Shown: piece after piece, positions 14,446-23,806 of the stretch | Position numbering within the stretch: position 1 is the stretch's first letter | How the letters are laid out: every line of letters begins with the position of its first letter | Assembly: GCA_029260295.1 (NCBI GenBank) | Contig: JAJDDN010000007.1 | Location: 1-64,000 of the forward strand | Source of the DNA: Phycisphaerales bacterium | Lineage (GTDB): Bacteria; Planctomycetota; Phycisphaerae; Phycisphaerales; UBA1924 | DNA: 64,000 bases | Reading direction: 5' to 3' | The notes under the pieces: model-generated | Databases searched by the model: none | The model's input: only the letters and a program-made list of their open reading frames with translations | Told to the model about the DNA's origin: nothing | Translations under genes and position numbers: made by a program

Positions 14446-15264
14446 TTAGGCGGAATCTGAGCTTGCAGCGGTGCGGGCTTTTTTGCGGTGACCGGCTTTC
14501 ATGTTGACGAGCTCTAGGGCGAAGGCGAAGACGATGGCGAAGTAGATGTAGCCGCGGTTGAAGTGTTCGCCGATGCCTTCGGCGACGAGGAGCACGCCGA
14601 TGAGGACGAGGAAGGCGAGGGCGAGGGTCTTCATGGTTGGGTGGGCTTTGACGAAGTCGGCGATGGGGGTCGCGAAGGCGAGCATGACGATGATGGAGAT
14701 GACGACGGCGGTGGCCATGATCCAGTAGTTGGTGGTCATGCCTACGGCTGTGATTACGGAGTCGATTGAGAAGACGGCATCCAACACGAGTATTTGGGTG
14801 AGGACCGAGGCGATGGAGACGGCTTGTTTGCGTTTGGTGTCGTTGATTGTTTGTTCTGAGCCGTGCTCCATGAGGTGGTGGAGTTCTTTGACGGCTTTAA
14901 AGATGAGGAAGAGGCCGCCGACCAGGAGGAGAAGGGATTTTGCGGAGATGTCGTGGTCGAGGACGGTGAAGAGGGGTGTGGTGAGTTTGACGATCCAGAA
15001 CGCGGCGGCCAGGAGGATGAGGCGCATGACCATGGCGAGCAATAGCCCGATGGTGCGGATTTTGGGTTGTTGTTTTTCGGGGAGTCGTTCGGTCAGAATG
15101 GCGATGAAGACGACATTGTCGATGCCTAGGACGACCTCAAGGACGGTGAGGGTGAGGAGGGCCATCATGCCTGCGATGGAGAAGAAGACAACGGTGGTCG
15201 GGTCGGCTAACGATAGCGATGGATCACTGGCGAGGGCGAGGGTTGGGAGGAGTTGATTGATCAT
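14446..15264 (-). CDS. TerC family integral membrane protein
   Basis: A 272-residue polytopic protein with roughly seven to nine membrane helices. It has the TerC hallmarks 'EVVLGIDNVVFIAILTERLP' in the first third and 'AVFSIDSVITAVGMT' in the second, where acidic residues in the membrane are thought to bind metal. TerC relatives (Alx, MeeF/MeeY) export manganese and assist metal loading of secreted proteins. The start codon overlaps the nuoN stop as ATGA, so it is the last gene of the nuoJKLMN run and should be co-transcribed. The link to complex I is unexpected and may only reflect operon packing. Confidence 0.93.
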   Translation of the reverse strand: MINQLLPTLALASDPSLSLADPTTVVFFSIAGMMALLTLTVLEVVLGIDNVVFIAILTERLPEKQQPKIRTIGLLLAMVMRLILLAAAFWIVKLTTPLFTVLDHDISAKSLLLLVGGLFLIFKAVKELHHLMEHGSEQTINDTKRKQAVSIASVLTQILVLDAVFSIDSVITAVGMTTNYWIMATAVVISIIVMLAFATPIADFVKAHPTMKTLALAFLVLIGVLLVAEGIGEHFNRGYIYFAIVFAFALELVNMKAGHRKKARTAASSDSA

Positions 15265-16844
15265 TCTTCGTGATCGGCGAGGGCGTGCTCAGCCGGTTGA
15301 TCTTGCTGGGTGTCGGTCTGGTGTGGGACGGGTGCGTTGAAGTCGGCGGCTTTGTGGGCGCCTTCGATGAGAGGCTGGGCAACGACGAGCAGCAGGACGA
15401 CACCGGCCGCCGAGCAGACGCCGGCAAGGCGGCGGGAGGCGTATGGGGAGAGGGTGGCGACGGTCGCGGGCTTATCGCCTTTATCTAGGTAGGCGACGGC
15501 GACGAGACGCAGGTAGTAGACTGCGGCGATGGCGGAGTTGAGTCCGAGGATGATGACGATGGGGATTTGCCCGGCGCTGATGCCTGCAGAGAAGAGGCCG
15601 AGCTTACCGATGAATCCGAGGAGGGGTGGGAACCCGAGCATGGAGAGGGCGCAGACGACGACGGTCCATCCGAGGACCGGGTGGGTCTTGCAGAGGCCTC
15701 GGAGGTCTTCGATGTCGTCGGCTTCTGATGTTGTGCCGTCGGCGTTTCGTTTTTCGATTGCGCCCAACACGGCGAAGACACCGATGGTCATGACGCCGTA
15801 GCAGAGGAGGTAGAAGAGGATGGCGGCGATGCCGTTGCGGTAGAAGGGTGCGCCGTCTGGGCCTGGTCCGGCGAGGATGCCGACGAGCATGTATCCGGAG
15901 TGGGCGATGGAGGAGTAGGCGAGCATGCGCTTGACGGAGGTTTGGAGGAGTGCGAGGGTGTTTCCGACGAACATGGTCAGGGCGGCCATGATCCAGAGCA
16001 TGGATTCGACTGTTGCGGGGAGGCGGCCGAACTCGTTCCAGCCGACGGTTGCGGTGATCGCGATGATCGCGAGGAAGCCCGCGGTTTTGGGGACGAAGGC
16101 GAGCATGGCGGAGACTGGTGAAGCGGCTCCTTGGTAGACATCGGGGGTGTAGAAGTGCATTGGGATGGCGGCGATTTTGAAGCTCATGCCGAGGAGGGCG
16201 ATGAGGACACCGGCGAGGCCGATGGTTCCTAGGCCGTTGTCTGAGAAGTGGACTGCGATTTCACTGAGGTTTGTTGAGCCTGCGGCGCCGTAGATGAGGG
16301 CGAATCCGTAGAGGAAGATGGCGGCGCCGAGAGCGCCGAGGAAGAAGTACTTGACGGCGGCTTCGCGGGATTGGTTCTTATGAGTTGAAATGGCGACCAT
16401 GATGTAGGTCGGGAGGGAGGTGAGCTCTAAGGCGAGGAAGAGCCAGATGAGATCGTCGGCCGATGCGGTGAGCATGAGGCCGGTGATGGAGAACATGAAG
16501 AAGGCGTAGAACTCGGCACCGGTTGAGCGGATGGGGAGGAAGGGTTTGCCGTTGTCGACATCGTCTTCGAGCTCGCGGTCTACGGTGCCGGTGAGGTTGA
16601 TGACCAAGAGGATCGCGACGGCGGCGATGATGAACTTGGCGTAGGGCATGATATTGGGGAAGAGGGCGGCGGGATCGCCGGGGGTCATCGCGGCGACCAT
16701 GCCGGCGAGGACGAGGGCGATGCCACAGATCCAGGGGGTGAAGTTACGGATGGCGCGGACGGGCCATTGGCCGGTGACCATGACCAGGCAGGTGGCGATG
16801 AAGAGGATGAGTTCTGGGATAATGAAGGCGAGCTTTTCGGTCAC
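15261..16844 (-). CDS. nuoN: NADH-quinone oxidoreductase subunit N
   Basis: Antiporter-like proton-pumping subunit of complex I in the cytoplasmic membrane. The 527-residue product has about 14 hydrophobic helices, and its core 'SSIAHSGYMLVG' and 'VKYFFLGALGAAIFLYG' segments carry the Mrp/Nuo family signature. Lys and Glu residues within helices, such as 'ALELTSLPTYIM', belong to the proton path. The start overlaps the nuoM stop as ATGA, and its own stop overlaps the terC start. The hydrophilic tail of about 30 residues is rich in Gln, His and acidic residues. Length is slightly above the 480-490 typical of proteobacterial NuoN. Confidence 0.96.
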   Translation of the reverse strand: MTEKLAFIIPELILFIATCLVMVTGQWPVRAIRNFTPWICGIALVLAGMVAAMTPGDPAALFPNIMPYAKFIIAAVAILLVINLTGTVDRELEDDVDNGKPFLPIRSTGAEFYAFFMFSITGLMLTASADDLIWLFLALELTSLPTYIMVAISTHKNQSREAAVKYFFLGALGAAIFLYGFALIYGAAGSTNLSEIAVHFSDNGLGTIGLAGVLIALLGMSFKIAAIPMHFYTPDVYQGAASPVSAMLAFVPKTAGFLAIIAITATVGWNEFGRLPATVESMLWIMAALTMFVGNTLALLQTSVKRMLAYSSIAHSGYMLVGILAGPGPDGAPFYRNGIAAILFYLLCYGVMTIGVFAVLGAIEKRNADGTTSEADDIEDLRGLCKTHPVLGWTVVVCALSMLGFPPLLGFIGKLGLFSAGISAGQIPIVIILGLNSAIAAVYYLRLVAVAYLDKGDKPATVATLSPYASRRLAGVCSAAGVVLLLVVAQPLIEGAHKAADFNAPVPHQTDTQQDQPAEHALADHEE

Positions 16845-18493
16845 GGGGTGGCCTCCGTCATTGGATTGCTGATCGTGTCAGTAGGTTCGATCATGGCATG
16901 GTCTTCGGCTTGATCTATGTGGTGCTCTGGCTGCGGGGGTTGCTGGCTCGTGGTTGCGGCGGCGACGGTCTGGTTGATTGGATCGGAGATCGCGTCGAGC
17001 AGGAGATTGGGCTTGAGTCCGAAGACGAGGCAGGCGACTGCGAGCGGGATCAGGGTCCAGATTTCGCGGCGGCTGAGATCGGTTGGGAGTTCTTCATGGG
17101 CGTGGTGATCATCTGGCTCGCGGAGCGGACCGAAACAGATTTTGCCGACCATGATGAGGAGGTACATCGCGGCGATGACCATGCCTGTTCCTGCGAAGAC
17201 TGCGAACCATGGGCCGAGGGTTGTGCCCCAGGCGCCGGCTTCGTGCGCGGCGGACCATGATGCGTCGGACTGGAATGCGGAGATGAGGCAGAGGACTTCT
17301 GATGGGAAGCCGTTGAGGCCTGGGAGACCGACGGAGGCCATGGTGAAGAAGATCATGAAGAATGTCCAGACGGGCATCTTGGATGCGAGGCCCCCTACTG
17401 CTCTCATGTCTCTGGTGTGGTAGCGTTCATACATGAATCCGATCATGAGGAAGAGTCCGCCGGTGGAGAGGCCGTGGGAGAGCATGTAGAGGACGGAGCC
17501 TGACAAGCCTGACACATTGAGGGCGGCGAGTCCGAGGACACAGAACCCTAAGTGAGAGACGGATGAGTAGGCGACGAGCTTTTTGATGTCTTCTTGGACC
17601 CAGCAGATGAGGCCGGCGTAGATGATGCCGATGACTGAGAGCACGCCGAGTGCGGGTGCGTACTGGATGAAGGCGTCTGGGGTGATGGGGATTGCGAAGC
17701 GGAGGATGCCGTAGGTACCGAGTTTGAGGAGGACACCTGCGAGGATGACTGATCCTGCGGTCGGGGCTTCGGTGTGGGCGAGGGGGAGCCAGGTATGGAA
17801 CGGGAAGAGCGGCACCTTGACGGCGAACCCTGCGAGCATGGCCAGCAAGACCCATGCTTGGTGCTCGACTGGCATGCGCGGTGCGATGGCGGTGAGCGTT
17901 GCGATGTCGAGGGTCCAGGTGCCGGTTTGCTGAGCGACGAAGTAGACGACATAGATGAGACCGGCGAGGGTCATCATGGAGCCGGTGAAGGTGTAGAGGA
18001 AGAACTTGGTGGAGGCGGCGACTCTGTTTGTTGATCCATAGCAGCGGATGAGGATGAACATCGGCAGGAGCGTGAACTCGAAGCAGATGTAGAAGAGCAT
18101 GAGGTCGCGGGCGGCGAAGACACCGACCATGGCGGCTTGGAGCACGAGGAGCCACGCGTAGTACTTGCGGCGGTCTTCTTTGATTGCTGTCTTGGACGCG
18201 GCGATGACGATCGGTCCGAGGAGGACCGTCAGCACGATGAGCAGGAGGGAGATGGCGTCGGTGCCTATGGAGAGTTTGATGCCTAGGTCCGGGATCCATT
18301 TGACGCTTGCGGCTCCCTGATGGACAGCACCGAGGGTGAAGTCAAAGTACCAGAGCATGACTGCCGCGGGGATCAGGGTGACGAGCATGGTGCGCATAGC
18401 TGCGCCATAGGCGCGGTCTTCGCGACCAAAGGCGACCATGAGTGCACCGATGAGGGGGAGGGCGATGAGGAGGAGTGTCCAGATGGGGTTCAT
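16841..18493 (-). CDS. nuoM: NADH-quinone oxidoreductase subunit M
   Basis: Second antiporter-like proton-pumping subunit of complex I. The 550-residue product has about 14 membrane helices. The family core is visible as 'FFLYTFTGSMMTLAGLIYVV', 'HTWLPLAHTEAPTAGSVILA' and 'VAYSSVSHLGFCVLGLAAL', the last containing the conserved Ser-His pair. Lysines in helices 7 and 8, as in KVPLFPFH, lie at the expected place. The gene overlaps nuoL and nuoN by 4 nt at each end. A polar tail of about 40 residues, ending TDTISNPMTEATP, is longer than in most NuoM proteins. Confidence 0.97.
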   Translation of the reverse strand: MNPIWTLLLIALPLIGALMVAFGREDRAYGAAMRTMLVTLIPAAVMLWYFDFTLGAVHQGAASVKWIPDLGIKLSIGTDAISLLLIVLTVLLGPIVIAASKTAIKEDRRKYYAWLLVLQAAMVGVFAARDLMLFYICFEFTLLPMFILIRCYGSTNRVAASTKFFLYTFTGSMMTLAGLIYVVYFVAQQTGTWTLDIATLTAIAPRMPVEHQAWVLLAMLAGFAVKVPLFPFHTWLPLAHTEAPTAGSVILAGVLLKLGTYGILRFAIPITPDAFIQYAPALGVLSVIGIIYAGLICWVQEDIKKLVAYSSVSHLGFCVLGLAALNVSGLSGSVLYMLSHGLSTGGLFLMIGFMYERYHTRDMRAVGGLASKMPVWTFFMIFFTMASVGLPGLNGFPSEVLCLISAFQSDASWSAAHEAGAWGTTLGPWFAVFAGTGMVIAAMYLLIMVGKICFGPLREPDDHHAHEELPTDLSRREIWTLIPLAVACLVFGLKPNLLLDAISDPINQTVAAATTSQQPPQPEHHIDQAEDHAMIEPTDTISNPMTEATP

Positions 18494-20757
18494 GCGACAC
18501 CTCCCTGCAAGATTATGACAAAGACGACAAGGAGCAGGATGGTGACCCCGCCGGCCATTGATACGGCGTAGCCCTGGAGGACGCCTGACTGGCTTGGTTT
18601 GAGTATCCAGGCGAGGAGTCTTGGGAGGAATCCGAAGATGTTGACGAGGCCGTCGACGAGGAGTTTGTCGATCCAGTGGAAGATGTGGGAGATGATTCGG
18701 AGGGGGGTTACGAGGATCATGTGATAGATCTCATCGACATACCACTTGTTCTCTGCCATCTTGGGGATTGGGCCGCACATGCGGGCGATTGGATCCATTC
18801 TGCATTCTGCAGCGTTGGTGCGTCCGCCGATGAAGAGACCTTGCCAGCCCTTGGGGCCCTGGAGGAGTGCTGCTAGGAGGATGCCGACGACGCCGAAGAC
18901 GGCGGAGACATAGTACATGACTTTGTGTGGGTCGCCGCCGATGATTGGCATGGAGAGTTCATGGTCGATGGTGCCTCTTGGTCCTGCGCCGGCGTTTGGA
19001 TCGTGAGAATCATGCGCGGCGTGGATGGCGTGCTTGGAGTATGGGGACTCGTAGTTTGCGGTTGAGGCCATGACCATTGTTTGGGCGTAGTGCTTGGTGT
19101 GGGTGTCTTTGTTGCCGCCGACGAAGTAGAGGCCTGAGGCGGCGATGGAGCAGACGGTGAGTGTCAGCAAGACCGAGTTGACGGCCCAGCCCGGTGCGTG
19201 TGGGTGGAAGTCGTGACCATCGTCGCCGTGGTGTTCTTCACCGGCGTGGTATTCGACCGGGCCTGTGAAGACGCGGAAGAAGACGCGGAAGGTGTAGTAG
19301 GCGGTGAGTCCGGCGGTAAAGAGGAGTATCCAGCCGATCATTGATGCGCCGGGGGTGACGAATGCTTCGGCGATGATGGTGTCTTTGGAGAAGAACCCGG
19401 CGGTGAAGGGGACGCCGGCGAGGTTGATGCAGCCGATGAACATGCCGAGGGTGACGATGCCCCAGCCTTTGACACTGCGGAGGCCTGAGAGTTTGCGGAG
19501 GTCGAGCTGTCCGGCGAAGCCGTGCATGACGGCACCGCAGCAGAGGAAGAGCAACGCTTTGAAGAATGCGTGGGTCAGCACATGGTACACGCCGCCGGTT
19601 GGGGTGAGGACGCCGAGGCCGGCGAACATGTATCCGAGCTGGGAGACGGTTGAGTAGGCCATGATTCGTTTGATGTCGAACTGGGCCATCGCAATCGTGG
19701 CTGACAACAAAGCAGTAATGGTGCCGACCCATGCGACGATGGGGAGGGCGTACTCGCTGGTCAGGAACATCGGGTAGGTGCGTGCGATGAGGTAGACGCC
19801 TGCGGTGACCATGGTGGCGGCGTGGATCAAAGCCGACACTGGGGTTGGGCCTTCCATTGCGTCGGGGAGCCAGACATAGAGGGGGAACTGTGCGGATTTA
19901 CCGAAGGCACCGACCATGAACAGCAGCGGGATCCACTGGGCCATTCTTGGGATTGCGGAGAAGTCGCCGGTCTTGGCGGATTCGATGTAGCCCAGGAGTG
20001 TTGGGTCGTTGAAGAGGACGGCGTATTCGAGCGATCCAAAGTGCACAAAGGTCAGGTACACGCCAAGGGCAAGACCAAGGTCGCCGATGCGGTTGACGAT
20101 GAATGCTTTCTTGGCGGCGGCGACGGCTTCTGGTTTCTTGTAGAAGTAACCAATCAGGAGGTACGAGCAGAGGCCCACGCCTTCCCAACCGAGGTAGAGC
20201 ATGAGGAGGTTGTCGCCCATGACGAGGCAGGCCATGGAGAAGACGAACAAACCAAACGCGCCGAAGAAACGGCAGTAGCTGGTGCCCAGATCGTGGGACA
20301 TGTATTCAGAGGCGTACAACGCGATGAGAGTCGCGAGGCCTGTGACGAAGAGCATCCAGTAGATGGTGAGGGTGTCGATGTAGAAGGAGAAGTTGGCGAT
20401 CATTGATTTGTCGCCCCCCTCTGAAGAAAAGTGGACTTGTATCCAGTCGAATGCGTGGACGGTGTAGGGGGTGCCGTCGAAGGACATGTACATCGCGAGT
20501 GTTGTCAGGAATGCGATTCCTGATCCTGCGACGACGGTCCATGCGGGTAGTTTGGTTTTGTTGCCGATCATGGCGTAGATGCCGCACAAGATCGATGTCA
20601 GGAAGGGAAGGCCGATGATGAGCAGGATCCACTTGGGGCCTGTGCCGACTTCGGCGATTTGCGTTGCGGCATGGGTCACTGCGGGCGCATGCGTATCGAC
20701 AGCGTGACCGTCTTGGAGCATGGCAAGCGTACTTGTAAGGAAGGTTGTGTTGATCAC
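18490..20757 (-). CDS. nuoL: NADH-quinone oxidoreductase subunit L
   Basis: Largest antiporter-like subunit of complex I, whose C-terminal lateral helix braces the membrane arm. The 755-residue product keeps the core 'FPLYVWLPDAMEGPTPVSAL', 'HAATMVTAGVYLIAR' and 'AYSTVSQLGYMFAGLG'. It is longer than the usual 610-650 residues. The excess lies mainly after helix 13, where a His/Asp-rich loop (about 505-525, 'EEHHGDDGHDFHPH') and a second His-rich stretch ('HAIHAAHDSHDPNAG') occur. The stop and start overlap nuoM and nuoK by 4 nt. The His-rich loops could bind metal, but this is inference. Confidence 0.97.
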   Translation of the reverse strand: MINTTFLTSTLAMLQDGHAVDTHAPAVTHAATQIAEVGTGPKWILLIIGLPFLTSILCGIYAMIGNKTKLPAWTVVAGSGIAFLTTLAMYMSFDGTPYTVHAFDWIQVHFSSEGGDKSMIANFSFYIDTLTIYWMLFVTGLATLIALYASEYMSHDLGTSYCRFFGAFGLFVFSMACLVMGDNLLMLYLGWEGVGLCSYLLIGYFYKKPEAVAAAKKAFIVNRIGDLGLALGVYLTFVHFGSLEYAVLFNDPTLLGYIESAKTGDFSAIPRMAQWIPLLFMVGAFGKSAQFPLYVWLPDAMEGPTPVSALIHAATMVTAGVYLIARTYPMFLTSEYALPIVAWVGTITALLSATIAMAQFDIKRIMAYSTVSQLGYMFAGLGVLTPTGGVYHVLTHAFFKALLFLCCGAVMHGFAGQLDLRKLSGLRSVKGWGIVTLGMFIGCINLAGVPFTAGFFSKDTIIAEAFVTPGASMIGWILLFTAGLTAYYTFRVFFRVFTGPVEYHAGEEHHGDDGHDFHPHAPGWAVNSVLLTLTVCSIAASGLYFVGGNKDTHTKHYAQTMVMASTANYESPYSKHAIHAAHDSHDPNAGAGPRGTIDHELSMPIIGGDPHKVMYYVSAVFGVVGILLAALLQGPKGWQGLFIGGRTNAAECRMDPIARMCGPIPKMAENKWYVDEIYHMILVTPLRIISHIFHWIDKLLVDGLVNIFGFLPRLLAWILKPSQSGVLQGYAVSMAGGVTILLLVVFVIILQGGVA

Positions 20758-21116
20758 CCGTTGAGTTCCTTCCAGGCTTGTGCCGAGAGGGTTTCTTTAT
20801 GCCGGAAGAGGAGGACGACGAGTGCGAGTGCCATCGCGGCTTCGGCGGCGGCGACGCAGAGGACAAAGATGACGAAGGTTTGGCCGTCGGCACCGAGGTG
20901 GTGACGGCCGAAGGCGATGAGTGCGAGACCCGCGCCTTGGAACATGAGTTCGGTGCAGAGGAACATGACGATCATGTTTTTGCGGGTCAGGAACCCGACG
21001 AGCCCCATGACGAACATGGCGGCGGAGACGAAGAGGTAATGGGCCATGGTGACGGCGGGCACGGCTTCTGGGAAGGCGAGCTGTGCGAGCTGGGTTGAAT
21101 GAAGTAGATGATCCAT
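20754..21116 (-). CDS. nuoK: NADH-quinone oxidoreductase subunit K
   Basis: Small three-helix membrane subunit of complex I, 120 residues. The conserved glutamates needed for proton transfer are in 'MFLCTELMFQGAGLALI' and 'VAAAEAAMALALVVLLF'. The start at 21116 is used because it gives a normal NuoK length, shares one base with the nuoJ stop codon, and excludes an upstream open stretch that is the nuoJ region in another frame. The N-terminal 35 residues before the first core helix are about 15-20 longer than in E. coli NuoK. Confidence 0.95.
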   Translation of the reverse strand: MDHLLHSTQLAQLAFPEAVPAVTMAHYLFVSAAMFVMGLVGFLTRKNMIVMFLCTELMFQGAGLALIAFGRHHLGADGQTFVIFVLCVAAAEAAMALALVVLLFRHKETLSAQAWKELNG

Positions 21117-22114
21117 TAGGCGTTCCCCGTTCCGGCTGTTGGGCTCATCGAGTCGCCTAGCTTGCGGGCTTGGGCGGCTTTGAGGTCTTCTTCGAGTTCG
21201 ATGTGCTTGCGGGCAAGAACCACTGCTCCGAGCATGGCCATGAGGAGGATGATGCCTGCGATCTCGATGGTCATGGGGTGATCGTGCATGAGGTTGTAGC
21301 CCAAGCGATCGAGGTTGCCCGCGGCGAGTTTGTCGGGCCATTGATCAGAGTCGAGGAGGCGGACCGTGTGGAGATCGGTGTTCTCGATGGTGATGGTGCG
21401 GTTGACGATGTCGATGGCGGCTGTGCCGTCTTCGTTGCGGGCTACGCGTTCGTGATCTTGGAGGACGCCGGCGCGATCGAGGATGCGGTCAACCTTGCGT
21501 GGGAGGTTCAGGAGGACGGAGTCTTGGGCGAGGGCCATTTGGGTTTCTGGATCTGAAGGGGTTGGGAGATCGCTCACGCCTCGGAACATGGCGGTGGTGA
21601 GGATTGCCAGGAGTACGAATCCGATGACGCAGGAGATGACGGGCTCGCGTGCGACAGAGTCGGTTTCGTCGATGAACTGTTCGGATGCTGAGGAGGGTGC
21701 CTGGGTGGCGAGCATGATGACGAAGAGGTAGGTAATAAGGATGGCGCCTGCGTAGATGATGACAAGGGCGAAGGCCATGAACTCGGCCGACAAGAGGAGG
21801 TACATGCCGCAGGAGGCGATGATGGTGAGGATGAAGTAGAGGGCGGAGTAGACGGGACGCGGGTGGGTGATCATGCGTGCTGATGCACCGAGCGCGAGGA
21901 TTGCGAATGGATAGAAGAAGTAGTTGGGGAGGGGTTGTCCTGATTCGGTGGCGTTGAGCCCGAGGACAAGAACCGCGAGACCGATGGCGGCGGCGAAGAC
22001 GAGCCCGCCAGTGATCTCGAGTGCTTTATTGCGGCGCGGGAGGGCCGCGGCGATGCCGAGGGCTCCGAGGACGCAGATGAGGTAGAGGGCGATCGGGCTG
22101 ATGATGGTGTCCAC
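21116..22114 (-). CDS. nuoJ: NADH-quinone oxidoreductase subunit J with an inserted domain
   Basis: Membrane subunit of complex I. The 332-residue product begins at a GTG at 22114 with GAGGA 9 nt upstream; a longer frame to 22204 has no comparable site. The family core is 'HPRPVYSALYFILTIIASCG' followed by 'LLSAEFMAFALVIIYAGAI'. E. coli NuoJ is 184 residues. Here about 110 extra residues (roughly 185-295, from 'DLPTPSDPETQMALAQDSVL' to 'LDRLGYNLMHDHP') separate the fourth helix from the last one ('IEIAGIILLMAMLGAVVLA'). It is the first gene of the run; no nuoH or nuoI lies upstream. Confidence 0.94.
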   Translation of the reverse strand: MDTIISPIALYLICVLGALGIAAALPRRNKALEITGGLVFAAAIGLAVLVLGLNATESGQPLPNYFFYPFAILALGASARMITHPRPVYSALYFILTIIASCGMYLLLSAEFMAFALVIIYAGAILITYLFVIMLATQAPSSASEQFIDETDSVAREPVISCVIGFVLLAILTTAMFRGVSDLPTPSDPETQMALAQDSVLLNLPRKVDRILDRAGVLQDHERVARNEDGTAAIDIVNRTITIENTDLHTVRLLDSDQWPDKLAAGNLDRLGYNLMHDHPMTIEIAGIILLMAMLGAVVLARKHIELEEDLKAAQARKLGDSMSPTAGTGNA

Positions 22115-22383
22115 CGCGTTGTTCCTCGGATCGTTGGGGCCGGTTTGGGACTCTTGCCACGAGGCGGATGGAGCAACCCCCGGCCGGGGCGAACCATCAC
22201 TCAATCATTCACAGACGGATACCAATCAAGGCACCCGCGCTGTGACCCTCAGGATAGTTCAATAGGCGGCTTTCTTCAACTCCGAGGGGGTGTTGTGGGT
22301 GTCTTTGGTCGGTTTGTTTGATGGTCTTACTTTGGGGGTTTACTTTGAGGGATGGAGGGTGGGACTTTGGAGGGTGGTGTCGA

Positions 22384-22389
22384 TAGGAT
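22384..22389 (+). promoter_or_regulatory. -10 element of a leaderless pgsA transcript
   Basis: TAGGAT lies 6 nt before the ATG at 22396. No ribosome binding site intervenes. The 190 bases between this point and the nuoJ upstream frame show no other clear feature. Confidence 0.5.
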
Positions 22390-22395
22390 CGGGTT

Positions 22396-23223
22396 ATGAC
22401 ACAGATGCAAACAATGATGCAGGCGACGAAGCAAGATCGCAAGGTTCACATCCCCAACATACTGACGATGGGGAGGGTGGGACTGGCGATTGTGTTTGTC
22501 GCGCTGCTTTCGAGCGTCTCGGCGCCCGTGATGAACGCGGAAACCGCGCTTGGCGATCGGATCGGGCAGTTGTCGTCGGGATCGACGACGATCCTGATTA
22601 TCGCGACGGCGATCTTCATCATCGCGGCTCTCACCGATGCTCTTGATGGGCATTTGGCCCGTAAATGGAAGGCTGAAACGAAGTTCGGACGGATCATGGA
22701 TCCGTTTGCCGACAAGCTTCTGATCTTGGGTGGGTTTGTGATGCTTGCGGGGCCAAATTTTGTAAGCCCTTTGATTTCAGGCGGTTCGATGCAGCTCTCT
22801 GGAGTCGCGGGGTGGATGGTTGTGGCGATGATCGGGCGTGAGCTTTTGGTCACCTCGATCAGGGGGGTGTTCGAGGGCGACGGGGTTGATTTCTCTGCTG
22901 GGTCGATGGGCAAGGCGAAGATGATCTTGCAGTCGGTCACGATCCCCATCATTCTGTTGATGATCGCGTTTGCATCGCCTGGGCCCGAGTCTGGAGAGCG
23001 GACGATCATTGTGCTTCTTGTATGGGCGACGGTTGTGGTGACGCTGCTTTCGGGGTTGCCTTATATTGGCAAGGCACTGCAGTTTACGATTGATGAGAAC
23101 GCGAAGATGCTTGAGATCATGCGTGGGAAAAAGGCCGGGAAGTCTACGAAAACGGCTGGTGTGCCTGGTGCGAAATCTCGCCCCAAGGGATCCGGTGGCG
23201 GGCAGGGCAAGAAGCGTCGATAA
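22396..23223 (+). CDS. pgsA: CDP-diacylglycerol-glycerol-3-phosphate 3-phosphatidyltransferase
   Basis: Integral membrane enzyme joining CDP-diacylglycerol and glycerol-3-phosphate to make phosphatidylglycerophosphate. The 275-residue product carries the CDP-alcohol phosphatidyltransferase motif D-x2-D-G-x2-A-R-x8-G-x3-D-x3-D in 'LTDALDGHLARKWK' and 'TKFGRIMDPFADK'. Hydrophobic helices flank it, and a basic Lys/Gly-rich tail of about 30 residues lies at the C-terminus. pgpA, the next enzyme of the pathway, starts 21 nt downstream, which supports PgsA rather than another CDP-alcohol transferase. Confidence 0.94.
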   Translation: MTQMQTMMQATKQDRKVHIPNILTMGRVGLAIVFVALLSSVSAPVMNAETALGDRIGQLSSGSTTILIIATAIFIIAALTDALDGHLARKWKAETKFGRIMDPFADKLLILGGFVMLAGPNFVSPLISGGSMQLSGVAGWMVVAMIGRELLVTSIRGVFEGDGVDFSAGSMGKAKMILQSVTIPIILLMIAFASPGPESGERTIIVLLVWATVVVTLLSGLPYIGKALQFTIDENAKMLEIMRGKKAGKSTKTAGVPGAKSRPKGSGGGQGKKRR

Positions 23224-23244
23224 AGTGGGATAGGAGATCTGTTC

Positions 23245-23751
23245 ATGAACACTATTTCACCGACTGCTGAGGGACTACTGACCACATTCGGGCTTGGGCA
23301 TTGGAAACCTGCATCGGGGACCTGGGGGTCGATGCCTCCGGTATTTGTGGCGGGAGCGATTGCTGCGATCGGGATCTCAAATCCTGCTGTTCGCGGGATT
23401 TATGATGTACTGATGGTTCTGATTTTCGTGATTTTCAGCGCGGCGTGTGTCTTTTGGGGGACGGATGCTGAGGCGCGATGGAAGAAGGATCCGGGTCAGG
23501 TGGTGGCTGATGAGACTGCGGGGCAGTGTGTGACACTCATCATGATCCCCTCGGTGATGCTTACGAGCCCGATGTCGGCGTTTATGACGCTTGTGGGGGC
23601 TTTTTTGTTGTTCCGGGCGTTTGATATTCTGAAGCCTTGGCCTGCTGGGGCGATGCAGAATATTCGTGGGGGATGGGGGATCCTGCTTGATGACTGGGTT
23701 GCTGGGTTTATGGCGGGTGCTGTGATCTGGATTATTCATATCGCGTTGTAG
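23245..23751 (+). CDS. pgpA: Phosphatidylglycerophosphatase A
   Basis: Membrane phosphatase that removes the phosphate from phosphatidylglycerophosphate to give phosphatidylglycerol. The 168-residue protein has the PgpA pattern: 'TTFGLGHWKPASGTWGSM' near the start, then the acidic segments 'DPGQVVADETAGQCVTL' and 'FRAFDILKPWP', then 'ILLDDWVAGFMAGAVIW' in the last helix. The GAG-type ribosome binding site 'TAGGAGATCT' precedes the ATG. Placement directly after pgsA makes a two-step operon. Confidence 0.94.
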   Translation: MNTISPTAEGLLTTFGLGHWKPASGTWGSMPPVFVAGAIAAIGISNPAVRGIYDVLMVLIFVIFSAACVFWGTDAEARWKKDPGQVVADETAGQCVTLIMIPSVMLTSPMSAFMTLVGAFLLFRAFDILKPWPAGAMQNIRGGWGILLDDWVAGFMAGAVIWIIHIAL

Positions 23752-23806
23752 AATCATATCAATTTAATTGATGAATGCTGAAAATCAATCGCCTTAATGG
23801 TGGATC

